Shown one piece after another: positions 1 through 7,710 of a stretch of DNA of 64,000 nt. The DNA is from Roseinatronobacter sp. S2 (lineage in GTDB: Bacteria; Pseudomonadota; Alphaproteobacteria; Rhodobacterales; Rhodobacteraceae): NCBI RefSeq assembly GCF_029581395.1, contig NZ_CP121113.1, forward strand, positions 3,158,001 to 3,222,000. Reading direction: 5' to 3'. How positions within the stretch are numbered: position 1 is the stretch's first letter; each line of letters begins with the position of its first letter. The notes beneath the pieces were generated by a model, which did no database searches, was not told the origin of the DNA, and worked only from the letters and a program-made list of their open reading frames with translations. The translations under genes and the position numbers were made by a program.

Positions 1-302
1 CGGTGCGTGGTCGTGGGGGCATGGGTGTCGCCGCAATGGACCGCGCCATGCGGGGCGGCGCGCTTGTGGCCTGCTTCCCGGTCGATGCAAATGACCAGAT
101 CATGCTGGCCACATCCAAGGGCCAATCCATTCGCGTGCCGGTGCAGGGGATCTCTTTCCGGTCGCGGTCTGCGGGTGGGGTGAAGGTGTTCAACACCTCG
201 AACGGGGAATTGGTGGTGTCTGTGGCACGCGTGGCAGAAACCGGCGACGAAGAAGCCGAGGCTGACATCATACAAGGTGACGAGGATGCTTCCGGGGCTT
301 GA
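1..302 (+). CDS. gyrA: DNA gyrase subunit A, C-terminal end (partial)
   Basis: This is the 3' end of a gene cut by the window edge; about 99 codons remain. The residues read as the last blade of the GyrA C-terminal beta-propeller, with the family-like string DQIMLATSKGQSIRVPV followed by a GGVKVFNTS turn and VVSVARVAE, and then a short acidic tail (DEEAEADIIQGDEDA). In GyrA this domain wraps DNA so that the A2B2 enzyme can introduce negative supercoils. The related topoisomerase IV subunit parE lies elsewhere in the window, and ParC normally lacks this kind of acidic tail, so GyrA is preferred over ParC. The start is outside the window. The stop overlaps the next gene by 17 bases. Confidence 0.85.
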   Translation, partial: VRGRGGMGVAAMDRAMRGGALVACFPVDANDQIMLATSKGQSIRVPVQGISFRSRSAGGVKVFNTSNGELVVSVARVAETGDEEAEADIIQGDEDASGA

Positions 303-627
303 GGAAGCCCTGAAGGATTGCGCAAGGCAGCGTATCACGCTGACTTATGGTCAAATGGCGGAGCGTCTGGAAATTGACGGTCCGCGCCGCATTGCAAAAC
401 TGACCAGCGTGCTGGAAACCCTGATGGAACAGGATGCAAAAACCCTGCAACCGCTGCGCGCCGCATTGGTTGTGGGGCGCGGCACAGACGGGCTTCCTGC
501 ACGGGGCTTCTTTCAGAAAGCACAGGCACTCGGGCTGTGTGAATATCCCATTTCACCGACGCGGGCGCAGGAATTTCACGCCCGCCAGCTAAAAGACCTG
601 TTTGCGGGCACCCGCACGCAGATCTGA
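286..627 (+). CDS. Small conserved-type hypothetical protein overlapping the gyrA end
   Basis: A 113-residue soluble protein with no signal peptide or membrane segment. It begins MLPGLEEALKDCARQ and contains a helical region TYGQMAERLEIDGPRRIAKLTSVLETLME that could be a small helix-turn-helix-like fold. The ATG at 286 is preferred to the GTG at 277 because AAGGTGA (274-280) sits five bases before it. The gene overlaps the gyrA stop, so it is probably cotranscribed or translationally coupled with gyrA. I do not recognise the family; a methylated-DNA-transferase-like (MGMT/Ada-type TYGQ) resemblance is only a passing similarity. Function unknown. Confidence 0.65.
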   Translation: MLPGLEEALKDCARQRITLTYGQMAERLEIDGPRRIAKLTSVLETLMEQDAKTLQPLRAALVVGRGTDGLPARGFFQKAQALGLCEYPISPTRAQEFHARQLKDLFAGTRTQI

Positions 628-825
628 AGAAGACAAAACTTCCATAAAATACAATGAAACCTGCATTGCACTGACGTGTCCGTGCCGCAAAGGCGACGCG
701 ATGCGCGTGCTTGTTAAGGTCAGATCATGCCAGCAATCAGGCAGGGCAGAAAGCATGAAGAGGGTATTGCGATATATGGTAAGTACATGAATAATTTTAT
801 TATTTTATAATCAGGCGCGGTCACT

Positions 826-948
826 GTGGACTGGGTTGTGCTGACGGTCGCGATAGTGGGGTTGGGTGTTTCGATCATCGCCTATATGTCCACCGGGGCG
901 CTTGAACTGGCAGAAAAGGTAGAACAGGAATTGATTGTGACCGACTAA
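826..948 (+). CDS. 40-residue single-span membrane peptide (Flp-locus-type)
   Basis: A GTG-started ORF encodes 40 residues beginning MDWVVLTVAIVGLGVSIIAY, a single hydrophobic helix, followed by a short acidic tail rich in Glu (GALELAEKVEQELIVTD). The MDWVVLT...VGLG start resembles small membrane peptides that I recall near Flp-type pilin genes in Rhodobacterales, but no pilus genes are in this window. An AT-rich stretch at 787-811 precedes it and may hold the promoter; a good Shine-Dalgarno sequence is not visible. It is too short for most ORF calling. The coding call is supported by the coherent hydrophobic and charged layout and clean stop, but not by any homolog search. Confidence 0.5.
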   Translation: MDWVVLTVAIVGLGVSIIAYMSTGALELAEKVEQELIVTD

Positions 949-1037
949 CCGCGTGCGTGATGCGGTCGGTTCATGTCGGGTGAAAACCTTTGTTAGGATT
1001 TTCATGACATCTTGCACCCAATCACAGGAAGGTGCCC

Positions 1038-1388
1038 ATGAACCAATATATCTGCATGATCGACCTGAAACCGAACGCACATCCATTGGCCTTTGCGCGG
1101 GCGGCAGAACAGTGGTTCGAGCGGCTGAAACATGCCGGGAAAATTTCTGGATGGTCCCTGCTGCGCCGCAAGCTGCGCCTTGCTGGTCCGGGATATGGTG
1201 ATTTCATACTGATGGTGGAACTGGCCGATCTGGCACAACTGGATCTTGCGTTCGGCCACCTTGCCGAAGGGGACCATGACGCAGCGCGCGATTACGACCA
1301 GATACATGGCATGATCGACAGGGTCGAAGTCGGGCTATACCGGCCCTATCCGGATGATGCACAAGTGGAACGACTGGCTGTGATCTAA
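1038..1388 (+). CDS. DUF6614-like small protein
   Basis: A 116-residue soluble protein, MNQYICMIDLKPNAHPLAFARA and so on, with a ferredoxin-like dimeric alpha/beta-barrel appearance (short strands, a helix, WSLLRRKLRL strand, then GDFILMVELADLAQLD). It resembles the uncharacterised DUF6614 family found in Rhodobacterales; this name is from memory and tentative. The ATG at 1038 is chosen over the in-frame GTG at 1032 because AGGAAGG at about 1026-1032 gives a normal five-base spacing. It is convergent with arsJ, 35 bases away. Function unknown. Confidence 0.65.
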   Translation: MNQYICMIDLKPNAHPLAFARAAEQWFERLKHAGKISGWSLLRRKLRLAGPGYGDFILMVELADLAQLDLAFGHLAEGDHDAARDYDQIHGMIDRVEVGLYRPYPDDAQVERLAVI

Positions 1389-1423
1389 AGCACTTTCAGA
1401 TACTTGAACATGCAAGGCGTCCC

Positions 1424-2674
1424 TTATGGGTCTGTGACAAATCGCCTTGTGATCAGCCAGCTTGTCGTCGCCATCAATCCCGCAGTCGCAAGGCATAATG
1501 GCAGCCCCCCGATCTGGTAACTGATCCCCGACAGAAGCGTGCCCAGCAAGCGCCCTGCCGCATTTGCCATATAGTAGAAACCCACATCGCGGGTAATCCG
1601 GTCCGCCGCACCAAACGCAAGAATCAGGTAGGAATGAACCGCGGAATTCAATGCAAAGACAAACCCGAACACCAGCAAGCCCACAACCAGCAGAACCGTC
1701 AGCCATGGTGCCGGACCGCCCGCCAGCGCGGCCGCAGCGGCAAGCAGGAACGGAACAGGAACCAGCAGCCCCGCCCACAAAATTGCCTTTCGGGTAATCG
1801 CGCCTTCGGATTGGGCCTTACCCCCCAGCAGGTGCGGCGCGAAGGCCTGCACTGCACCATATCCGATGATCCACAACGCCATGAACCCGCCGACCAGAAA
1901 AAATGCCTCTCGTCGCCCTTCGGCCGTGCCATCCGAGAAGACCGCCTGAAAATAGATCGGTATGCCCACCACGAACCACACATCGCGCGCCCCGAACAAA
2001 AACAGGCGTGCAAGGCTCAGGCGGTTCACGCGCGCATCCAATGATCGCCACCCCGACCATGTATCCGCACCTTTCATGCGCCCCGGCAGCCCTTCGGGCA
2101 AGAACGCAAGCACCGCCACAAGTATGATTGCAAGCACCGCCGCCATCCCCCAGACTGCCGCCTGAAACCCCGCCAGCGCCAGCAGGGCCGCGCCCAACAG
2201 AAAGCCCGCGCCCTTGACTGCGTTTTTCGACCCGGTCAGTGCTGCAACCCACTGAAACAAGGCCCCCTCACGCGATGGGGCCAACAGCTTCACGGCGGAT
2301 TTGGATGACATCTTGGCCAGATCCTTGGCCACGCCCGACACGCCCTGCACAGCCATCACAAACACCACCGAAGCTGTTATCGACCATGCCGGATCAAGCT
2401 GGGCAAGCGCCACAAGTGCTGCGATTTGCAGGCCGAGCCCGGCGTAAAGCGTTGCGGCCAGCCCGAAACGTGCGGCCAACCATCCCGCCGCAAGGTTGGT
2501 GATGATGCCCGCCACCTCATACAAGACAAACAGCCACGCCAATTGGACCGGGGAAAAGCCCAGCGCGTTGAAATGCAAAAGCACCAGCATCCGCAAAGCC
2601 CCGTCCGACAGCATGAAGGCCCAATATGCCGCAGTCACAGCCATATAGGCGCGCAAAGGGTTGGCAGTGCTCAT
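1424..2674 (-). CDS. arsJ: Organoarsenical (1-arseno-3-phosphoglycerate) efflux MFS transporter ArsJ
   Basis: A 416-residue major facilitator with about twelve hydrophobic segments, starting MSTANPLRAYMAVTAAYWAF and including the MLSDGALRMLVLLHFNALGFSP region typical of ArsJ. In the known ArsJ system, a partner GAPDH makes unstable 1-arseno-3-phosphoglycerate from arsenate and glyceraldehyde-3-phosphate, and ArsJ exports it across the inner membrane. That partner gene lies directly upstream (start 3802), and an ArsR-ArsC fusion begins the operon. The start at 2674 is preferred over the longer reading frame because the extra 17 residues are repeat-derived and AAAGGCG precedes the ATG. A GC hairpin lies between GAPDH and this gene. 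Confidence 0.85.
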   Translation of the reverse strand: MSTANPLRAYMAVTAAYWAFMLSDGALRMLVLLHFNALGFSPVQLAWLFVLYEVAGIITNLAAGWLAARFGLAATLYAGLGLQIAALVALAQLDPAWSITASVVFVMAVQGVSGVAKDLAKMSSKSAVKLLAPSREGALFQWVAALTGSKNAVKGAGFLLGAALLALAGFQAAVWGMAAVLAIILVAVLAFLPEGLPGRMKGADTWSGWRSLDARVNRLSLARLFLFGARDVWFVVGIPIYFQAVFSDGTAEGRREAFFLVGGFMALWIIGYGAVQAFAPHLLGGKAQSEGAITRKAILWAGLLVPVPFLLAAAAALAGGPAPWLTVLLVVGLLVFGFVFALNSAVHSYLILAFGAADRITRDVGFYYMANAAGRLLGTLLSGISYQIGGLPLCLATAGLMATTSWLITRRFVTDP

Positions 2675-2700
2675 GAACAGGCGCCTTTTGTTTGAAGACA

Positions 2701-2757
2701 AGGGTGGGGGCTGTCTGCCCCCCACACCCCCCGAGGATATTTGAGCCAGAATGAAAA
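2701..2757 (-). repeat. GC hairpin plus conserved tail between GAPDH gene and arsJ
   Basis: Plus-strand bases 2704-2711 (GTGGGGGC) pair with 2717-2725 (GCCCCCCAC) around a five-base loop, and are followed by CCCCCCGAGGATATTTGAGC. Read on the minus strand the segment is TTCATTCTGGCTCAAATATC, then CTCGGGGGG, then the hairpin. A related arrangement occurs at 54173-54244. It has no clear U-run here, so it may weaken rather than stop transcription into arsJ. Confidence 0.55.
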
Positions 2758-2776
2758 GCGTATTGGGCAGATAGCG

Positions 2777-3802
2777 TTACAGGGATTTGACGACCATGCG
2801 GGCAATATCGCCCAATCGGCAGGCATAACCCCATTCGTTGTCATACCAGGCGTATAGCTTCAGCTGGGTGTCGTTGATCACCATCGTGGACGGCCCGTCG
2901 ATGATGGCGGATCTTGGGTCATTGGTGAAATCACTGGAGACCAGCGGGCGTGTTTCAAAGCCCAGGATACCCTTGAGCGGGCCGTTCGCGGCATCGTTGA
3001 GCAGTGTATTCACCTGCTCAACAGTGGTGGGGCGTTCCAGTTCGAACACGCAATCGGTCAGCGAGGCATTCAGCAATGGCACGCGCACAGCATGCCCGTT
3101 CAGCCGACCTTTGAGTTCGGGATAGATCAGCGTAATCGCGGTGGCGCTGCCGGTTGTTGTCGGAATGAGGTTCATCAGCGCCGAACGCGCGCGTCGCATA
3201 TCCTTGGCGGGGCGGTCAACGATGGTCTGGGTGTTGGTGACATCATGGATGGTGGTGATCGACCCATGCCGAATTCCAAGCGCTTCATGAATCACCTTGA
3301 CTACCGGGGCCAGACAATTGGTTGTGCAGCTTGCGGCGGTTACAATGTCATGCTGCGCGCGATCATAGAGATGGTGATTGACGCCATAGACCAGGTTCAA
3401 CGCGCCCGCGTCCTTGACCGGGGCGCTGACGACCACCTTGCGCACGCCAGCAAGGAGATAGGGTGCCAGTTTTGCGACCGTCTTGAATACGCCGGTGCAA
3501 TCCACCACGACATCAATGCCCATATCGGCCAGTGGCAAATCCTCGATCCGGCGCGCATGGGTCAGGCGGATGCGCAGTCCGCCCAGCACCAGCGCATCCG
3601 AGTCATGCGATACAGATGTGCGCCACCGGCCATGAACACTGTCAAATTCCATCAACAGCGCATGTTGTTCCGCATCGCCAAGCGGGTCATTGAGCAGCAC
3701 AATCTCGCCGCCCGAGCCGCTGTCAATCAGGTCACGCAGAACAAGTTTTCCGATGCGTCCAAGGCCATTGATCGCAATTCTGGGCGGATTTTGTGACGGC
3801 AT
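2777..3802 (-). CDS. ArsJ-associated glyceraldehyde-3-phosphate dehydrogenase
   Basis: A 341-residue type I GAPDH. The N-terminal Rossmann motif is INGLGRIGK (residues 11-19) and the catalytic motif is ASCTTNC with Cys159 and a supporting His186. The C-terminal [10 protein letters not shown] is the normal family ending. In an arsenic operon this enzyme is expected to use arsenate instead of phosphate, producing 1-arseno-3-phosphoglycerate for ArsJ. It starts three bases after the arsR-arsC fusion stop, so the two are likely cotranscribed. The assignment as the arsenate-dedicated rather than the housekeeping enzyme rests on position; nothing in the active site proves it. Confidence 0.88.
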   Translation of the reverse strand: MPSQNPPRIAINGLGRIGKLVLRDLIDSGSGGEIVLLNDPLGDAEQHALLMEFDSVHGRWRTSVSHDSDALVLGGLRIRLTHARRIEDLPLADMGIDVVVDCTGVFKTVAKLAPYLLAGVRKVVVSAPVKDAGALNLVYGVNHHLYDRAQHDIVTAASCTTNCLAPVVKVIHEALGIRHGSITTIHDVTNTQTIVDRPAKDMRRARSALMNLIPTTTGSATAITLIYPELKGRLNGHAVRVPLLNASLTDCVFELERPTTVEQVNTLLNDAANGPLKGILGFETRPLVSSDFTNDPRSAIIDGPSTMVINDTQLKLYAWYDNEWGYACRLGDIARMVVKSL

Positions 3803-3805
3803 GTG

Positions 3806-4654
3806 TCAGGCTTTCTCTATGATCAGGGCATCGGCATCAATCGCGTCGATGCGGGTTTGCAGGGCAAGCCGGTCAAGCGCGGCCACCGGCAAGGCAACGA
3901 AAGCTGCAATCCTGCGGCGCAGCGCGGCATAGGTCAGGGCGAAGGCGGCTGTTGCGTCGCCATTGGCGTGGGACGCCTGCACCGGATCAGGCAAGCCCCA
4001 ATGACCGGTGATCGGGCATCCCGACCATCGCGGGCAGTCCTGTGCTGCAGAGGCGTCGCAAACGGTGAACACAAAATCCATCTTCGGGGCGTCGGGTGCC
4101 TGAAATTCTGCGATATGTTTGGACCGCAAGCCGCGCGGGACGTGCCCATTCCGCCGGAGTATATCAAGTGCCGCGGGATTGGGGTGCGCTGCGGGGCGGG
4201 TGCCTGCGGAATGGGCGGTGAAACGGCCAGCACCAAGGTCACGCAACAACACTTCGGCCATGACCGAGCGGGCCGAATTGCCCGAGCAGACAAACAACAC
4301 ACTGAATGCGCGTGCGCCGCCTGTAGACAGCTCCGCTCGCGCAGACAGCACAGGCGCCAGCAGATCAGGGCGCGCGCGACCGACATCCAGCGCAAGATAG
4401 CCGATCAGCGCTTCCGCCATGTCCAGATCGACCGCATAGTAAAGCGACCGCCCCTGCCGGGAAGCTTGGAGCAGCCCGGAGCGCACCAGATCACGCAGAT
4501 GATGCGACAACGTATTCTGCTTCAACCCCAATGCCTGCGCAATTTCCGTGGGCCGCTGCCCGCGTGGCGCAAAGCGCATCAGCAACCGGAAGACCGACAG
4601 GCGGTCAGGGTGACCAAGGATTGCAAAGACATGTGCCGCGCGAATTGATTCCAT
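3806..4654 (-). CDS. ArsR-type repressor fused to thioredoxin-type arsenate reductase
   Basis: A 282-residue two-domain protein. Residues 1-95 form an ArsR winged helix (ILGHPDRLSVFRLLM, then ALGLKQNTLSHHLRDLVRSGLL). Residues 117-282 form a low-molecular-weight phosphatase/ArsC fold with P-loop CSGNSARS (Cys123) and two further cysteines, Cys199 in TVCD and Cys207 in CPRW, matching the three-cysteine thioredoxin-coupled ArsC layout; the LPDP acid motif is at 221-224. One polypeptide may therefore both control the operon and reduce arsenate to arsenite. The repressor half lacks the classic ELCVCDLC arsenic site. It heads the operon with GAPDH and arsJ; no Shine-Dalgarno precedes the ATG. Confidence 0.88.
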   Translation of the reverse strand: MESIRAAHVFAILGHPDRLSVFRLLMRFAPRGQRPTEIAQALGLKQNTLSHHLRDLVRSGLLQASRQGRSLYYAVDLDMAEALIGYLALDVGRARPDLLAPVLSARAELSTGGARAFSVLFVCSGNSARSVMAEVLLRDLGAGRFTAHSAGTRPAAHPNPAALDILRRNGHVPRGLRSKHIAEFQAPDAPKMDFVFTVCDASAAQDCPRWSGCPITGHWGLPDPVQASHANGDATAAFALTYAALRRRIAAFVALPVAALDRLALQTRIDAIDADALIIEKA

Positions 4655-4655
4655 A

Positions 4656-4673
4656 TTTCATGAATAATGGAAA
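4656..4673 (-). promoter_or_regulatory. Candidate ArsR operator next to the arsR-arsC start
   Basis: TTTCAT (4656-4661) and ATGGAAA (4667-4673) form an imperfect inverted repeat around a five-base AT-rich centre, ending one base before the start codon of the fusion gene. ArsR proteins bind AT-rich inverted repeats overlapping their own promoters. The position so close to the start codon and the lack of a ribosome binding site would fit a leaderless transcript. This is inference from symmetry only. Confidence 0.4.
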
Positions 4674-4879
4674 TGAATGACGGCGACAAGTGATGATTTT
4701 GCGGCAACCCTCGCCGGAACGAGGCCCGGGCAGCGCATGTCATTACAAATTGGGATGCGGGCTTGCAGCCCCGAACGGCGCGCGCAGCACGATACAGGGG
4801 GTATTCACGCGACAGGCGCGGGATTTGACGCAAGCGCAAAGCGTGCGACACTGGCGCGTCCGTCAGGGCAAACAGGCTG

Positions 4880-5503
4880 TCAATCGAGTGACGTGACCCA
4901 AAGGATCTCGGCGTCCTCGCGCGAGAGGGAAATGACATTATGGCCCATGGTCGCATCATAATAGGCGCTGTCACCGCGCTTCATATCGACAGGCGCGTAA
5001 AATTCTGTAATCAGACGGATTTCACCCGTCAGCACATACAGGAATTCTTCGCCGCCATGGCGCACCCAGCCGTCAAAATCCTGCATGTCACGGGCGCGGA
5101 CACGGGCCTGATACGGCAGCATTTTCTTCGATGTCAGTTGCGCCGCAAGCAAGCGGTGGTCATAGGTTGGCGTCGGGTGGGCGGTTCCTTCGTTGCGCAA
5201 GGTCAGGGCCATACGCCCGCTGGCACGCGTCACTTCAGGGGGAGTAAACAGTTGTGGGACCGAAATTTCCAACCCGCCCGCCAGTTTTTTCAACGCATCA
5301 TAAGTGGGCGACATCTGCCCGTTTTCGATTTTGGACAAGGTCGAGCGCGCCAGTCCGGCGGCCTTTGCGGCTTGCTCCAGCGTCCAGCCCCGCGCACGAC
5401 GCAGCGCGCGCACCCGTTCGGCCAGATCTATGGGCTGGGCGGGTTCGACCTCACCGCCCGATCGGGCAATTTTTATGACGTTTGCGTTTTCAGGATCATT
5501 CAT
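4880..5503 (-). CDS. XRE-family regulator with C-terminal cupin sensor
   Basis: A 207-residue protein. Residues about 27-80 are a Cro/C1-type helix-turn-helix (LAERVRALRRARGWTLEQAA, then KAAGLARSTLSKIENGQMSP). Residues about 130-205 are a cupin barrel (WVRHGGEEFLYVLTGEIRL, then MKRGDSAYYDATMGHNVISL). Such HTH-cupin proteins are local regulators that bind a small ligand in the cupin. It is divergent from the acyl-CoA synthetase operon across a 60-base gap containing a perfect palindrome, so it most likely controls that operon and itself. The start at 5503 is chosen over the longer frame because AAGAGAA precedes it and the extension is cysteine-rich and unlike the family. Confidence 0.85.
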   Translation of the reverse strand: MNDPENANVIKIARSGGEVEPAQPIDLAERVRALRRARGWTLEQAAKAAGLARSTLSKIENGQMSPTYDALKKLAGGLEISVPQLFTPPEVTRASGRMALTLRNEGTAHPTPTYDHRLLAAQLTSKKMLPYQARVRARDMQDFDGWVRHGGEEFLYVLTGEIRLITEFYAPVDMKRGDSAYYDATMGHNVISLSREDAEILWVTSLD

Positions 5504-5519
5504 AGCGGTTCTCTTTACG

Positions 5520-5531
5520 CAAGCATGCTTG
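5520..5531. promoter_or_regulatory. Perfect palindrome CAAGCATGCTTG in the divergent promoter gap
   Basis: A 12-base perfect palindrome sits in the 60-base gap between the XRE/cupin regulator and the acyl-CoA synthetase. Its position suggests the operator of the regulator, acting on both promoters. TTGCAA follows four bases later. No experimental or comparative support. Confidence 0.5.
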
Positions 5532-5563
5532 GACTTGCAACTGTCACACGGCGGGCATAAATC

Positions 5564-7081
5564 ATGCACATGTTATCTATCACCGACACGGATATACCCC
5601 AGCCCTGCCCCGCGCCGTTCAACATGGCGCGCTATGTGCTGGCTGCGGGGGCGCAAACCCCTGACAAGGTGGCTTTGCAGATTGTCCGTGCAGCCGGGGC
5701 CGAGCGTTGGTCCTATGCGCGCCTGATTGCGGCGGTGCGGGGCACAGGGCAAGGGTTGCTGAATGCGGGCCTGCACCCCGGTGACCGCGTGTTGCTGCGA
5801 CTGGGCAACAGCGTGGATTTCCCCGTGGCCTATCTGGGGGCGCTGGCGGCGGGGCTGGTGCCGGTGCCCACATCCACACAACTGACCGGGCCGGAAGTGA
5901 CGCGAATTGCGGCGCAAGTGGCACCCGCGCTGGTGCTGGCATCTGCGGGCGTGGCCCTGCCGGACCATCCGGCCCCCACGGTTGACGCCATGCAATTGCG
6001 CGCGATGCAGGACTTGCCGCCCTGCGACTGGCATATGGGCGCGCCTGACAGGGCGGGATATATCATCTACACATCCGGCAGCGGGGGAAATCCCCGCGCC
6101 GTGGTGCATGCCCACCGCGCCATCCGGGCGCGCCGCATGATGTGGGACGGCTGGTATGGGCTGCGATCTGATGACCGTGTGCTGCATGCGGGCGCGTTCA
6201 ACTGGACCTACACGCTGGGCACCGGATTGATGGACCCTTGGTCCATTGGTGCGACCGCGCTTATTCCCGAAGCTGGTGCGCCACTGCCGCTGATGCTGAA
6301 ACGCTTTGATGCGACGATCTTTGCCGCTGTGCCGGGGGTCTACCGGCAAGTGCTGAAGGACGGGCGCAAGCTGGACCTGCCACGCCTGCGCCACGGGCTG
6401 TCTGCGGGTGAAAAACTGCCCGAGATCACCCGCAAGGCGTGGCATGATGCGACAGGCACCGAAATCTATGAAGCGCTGGGAATGTCAGAATGCTCCACCT
6501 ATGTGTCCGCCAGCCCCGCGCGCCCTGCACCTGCGGGGGCATCGGGTTATGCACAGCAGGGGCGACGGCTGGCTGTGCTGGGCACGGATGATCAGCCCGC
6601 CCCGCGCGGTGAAGACGGCATGCTGGCAATCCACCGCAGCGACCCCGGCCTGATGCTGGGCTATCTGGGGGACAACGACGCCCCGGACTTGCCGTTAACG
6701 GGCGCGTGGTTCCTGACTGGCGATCATGCCCGCATGGCAGATGATGGCGCAATTACCTATGTCGGGCGCAATGATGACATGATGAATGCAGGCGGGTTTC
6801 GCGTCTCGCCGTTGGAGGTGGAGCGCGCACTGGCCGACCATCCCGGAATTTCCGATATTGCCTGCACAGAAATCGAAGTGAAGCCCGGCGTCACCATCAT
6901 TGCCGCGTTCTACACCGGTCCCGCCGCCCTGCCCGTTCAGGAGCTGGAATCCTTCGCCGCCAGCAGGCTGGCGCGCTACAAACAACCGCGCCTGTACCGC
7001 CATTGTGACAGCCTGCCGCGCGGGGCCAATGGCAAATTGTCACGCCGCGCCCTGCGCACCATCCACAAGGCCCCGACATGA
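5564..7081 (+). CDS. AMP-forming acyl-CoA synthetase (benzoate-CoA-ligase-like)
   Basis: A 505-residue ANL-superfamily enzyme that should activate a carboxylic acid through an acyl-adenylate to the CoA thioester. The P-loop is YTSGSGGNPRAVVHAHRA (about residue 168), which departs from the usual TTGxPKG by having Gly-Asn-Pro-Arg. The hinge region is FLTGDHARMADDGAITYVGR, and the C-terminal lysine loop is LPRGANGKLSRR. Substrate cannot be told from sequence; aryl or short branched acids are possible. It is the first gene of a tightly coupled operon: its stop overlaps the DsbA-like gene by four bases (ATGA). The regulator is divergent. Confidence 0.85.
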   Translation: MHMLSITDTDIPQPCPAPFNMARYVLAAGAQTPDKVALQIVRAAGAERWSYARLIAAVRGTGQGLLNAGLHPGDRVLLRLGNSVDFPVAYLGALAAGLVPVPTSTQLTGPEVTRIAAQVAPALVLASAGVALPDHPAPTVDAMQLRAMQDLPPCDWHMGAPDRAGYIIYTSGSGGNPRAVVHAHRAIRARRMMWDGWYGLRSDDRVLHAGAFNWTYTLGTGLMDPWSIGATALIPEAGAPLPLMLKRFDATIFAAVPGVYRQVLKDGRKLDLPRLRHGLSAGEKLPEITRKAWHDATGTEIYEALGMSECSTYVSASPARPAPAGASGYAQQGRRLAVLGTDDQPAPRGEDGMLAIHRSDPGLMLGYLGDNDAPDLPLTGAWFLTGDHARMADDGAITYVGRNDDMMNAGGFRVSPLEVERALADHPGISDIACTEIEVKPGVTIIAAFYTGPAALPVQELESFAASRLARYKQPRLYRHCDSLPRGANGKLSRRALRTIHKAPT

Positions 7082-7710
7082 TCGTGCTAGAGATATATTC
7101 CGACCCCGTTTGCCCATGGTGCTTTATAGGCAAGGCGCGACTGGACCGCGCCCTTGAAAGCCGCCCCGACCACCCGTTTGATGTTCGTTGGCTGCCGTTT
7201 CAGCTAAACCCCGACATGCCCGCCGAAGGTATGGCGCGCAGCGATTACATGGCCATGAAATTCGGCGACGCCCAAGGGATACTGGATGCGCATAAACCGA
7301 TTATTGACGCTGCGGAAAACACCGGCCTGACGCTGGACCTGCCCGCCATTACGCGCACGCCCAACACCCTGAACGCACACCGGCTGATCCATTGGGCGGG
7401 CCTTGAAGGGCGCCAGACCGCTATGGTCAGCACATTGTTCCGCGCCTATTTCCAGCAAGGGCGCGATATTGGCGACGATGCGACGCTGCTGGCACTGGCG
7501 GAAACTGTCGGTCTGGACCGCGCCCTGATTGCACGGCTGCTGGACAGTGATGCGGACCGCGACATCATTGCGGCGGCCGACCGCGACGCCCGCGCGCGCG
7601 GCATTTCCGGTGTGCCGTTTTTCATTATTGACCAGCAATACGCGGTTTCAGGCGCGCAACCGGTCGAGACATGGCGCAATATCATTGATGAACTGGACCT
7701 GTCTGAATGA
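7078..7710 (+). CDS. DsbA-family oxidoreductase (FrnE-like)
   Basis: A 210-residue cytosolic thioredoxin-fold protein with a CPWC active site at residues 12-15 (SDPVCPWCFIGK) and the cis-Pro motif GVPFFIID near residue 180. It lacks a signal peptide, which separates it from periplasmic DsbA and places it with FrnE and 2-hydroxychromene-2-carboxylate isomerase relatives. The helical insertion includes NTLNAHRLIHWAG. It overlaps both neighbours by four bases, so it belongs to the same operon as the acyl-CoA synthetase and the Bcr/CflA transporter. Its substrate is unknown. Confidence 0.87.
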   Translation: MIVLEIYSDPVCPWCFIGKARLDRALESRPDHPFDVRWLPFQLNPDMPAEGMARSDYMAMKFGDAQGILDAHKPIIDAAENTGLTLDLPAITRTPNTLNAHRLIHWAGLEGRQTAMVSTLFRAYFQQGRDIGDDATLLALAETVGLDRALIARLLDSDADRDIIAAADRDARARGISGVPFFIIDQQYAVSGAQPVETWRNIIDELDLSE

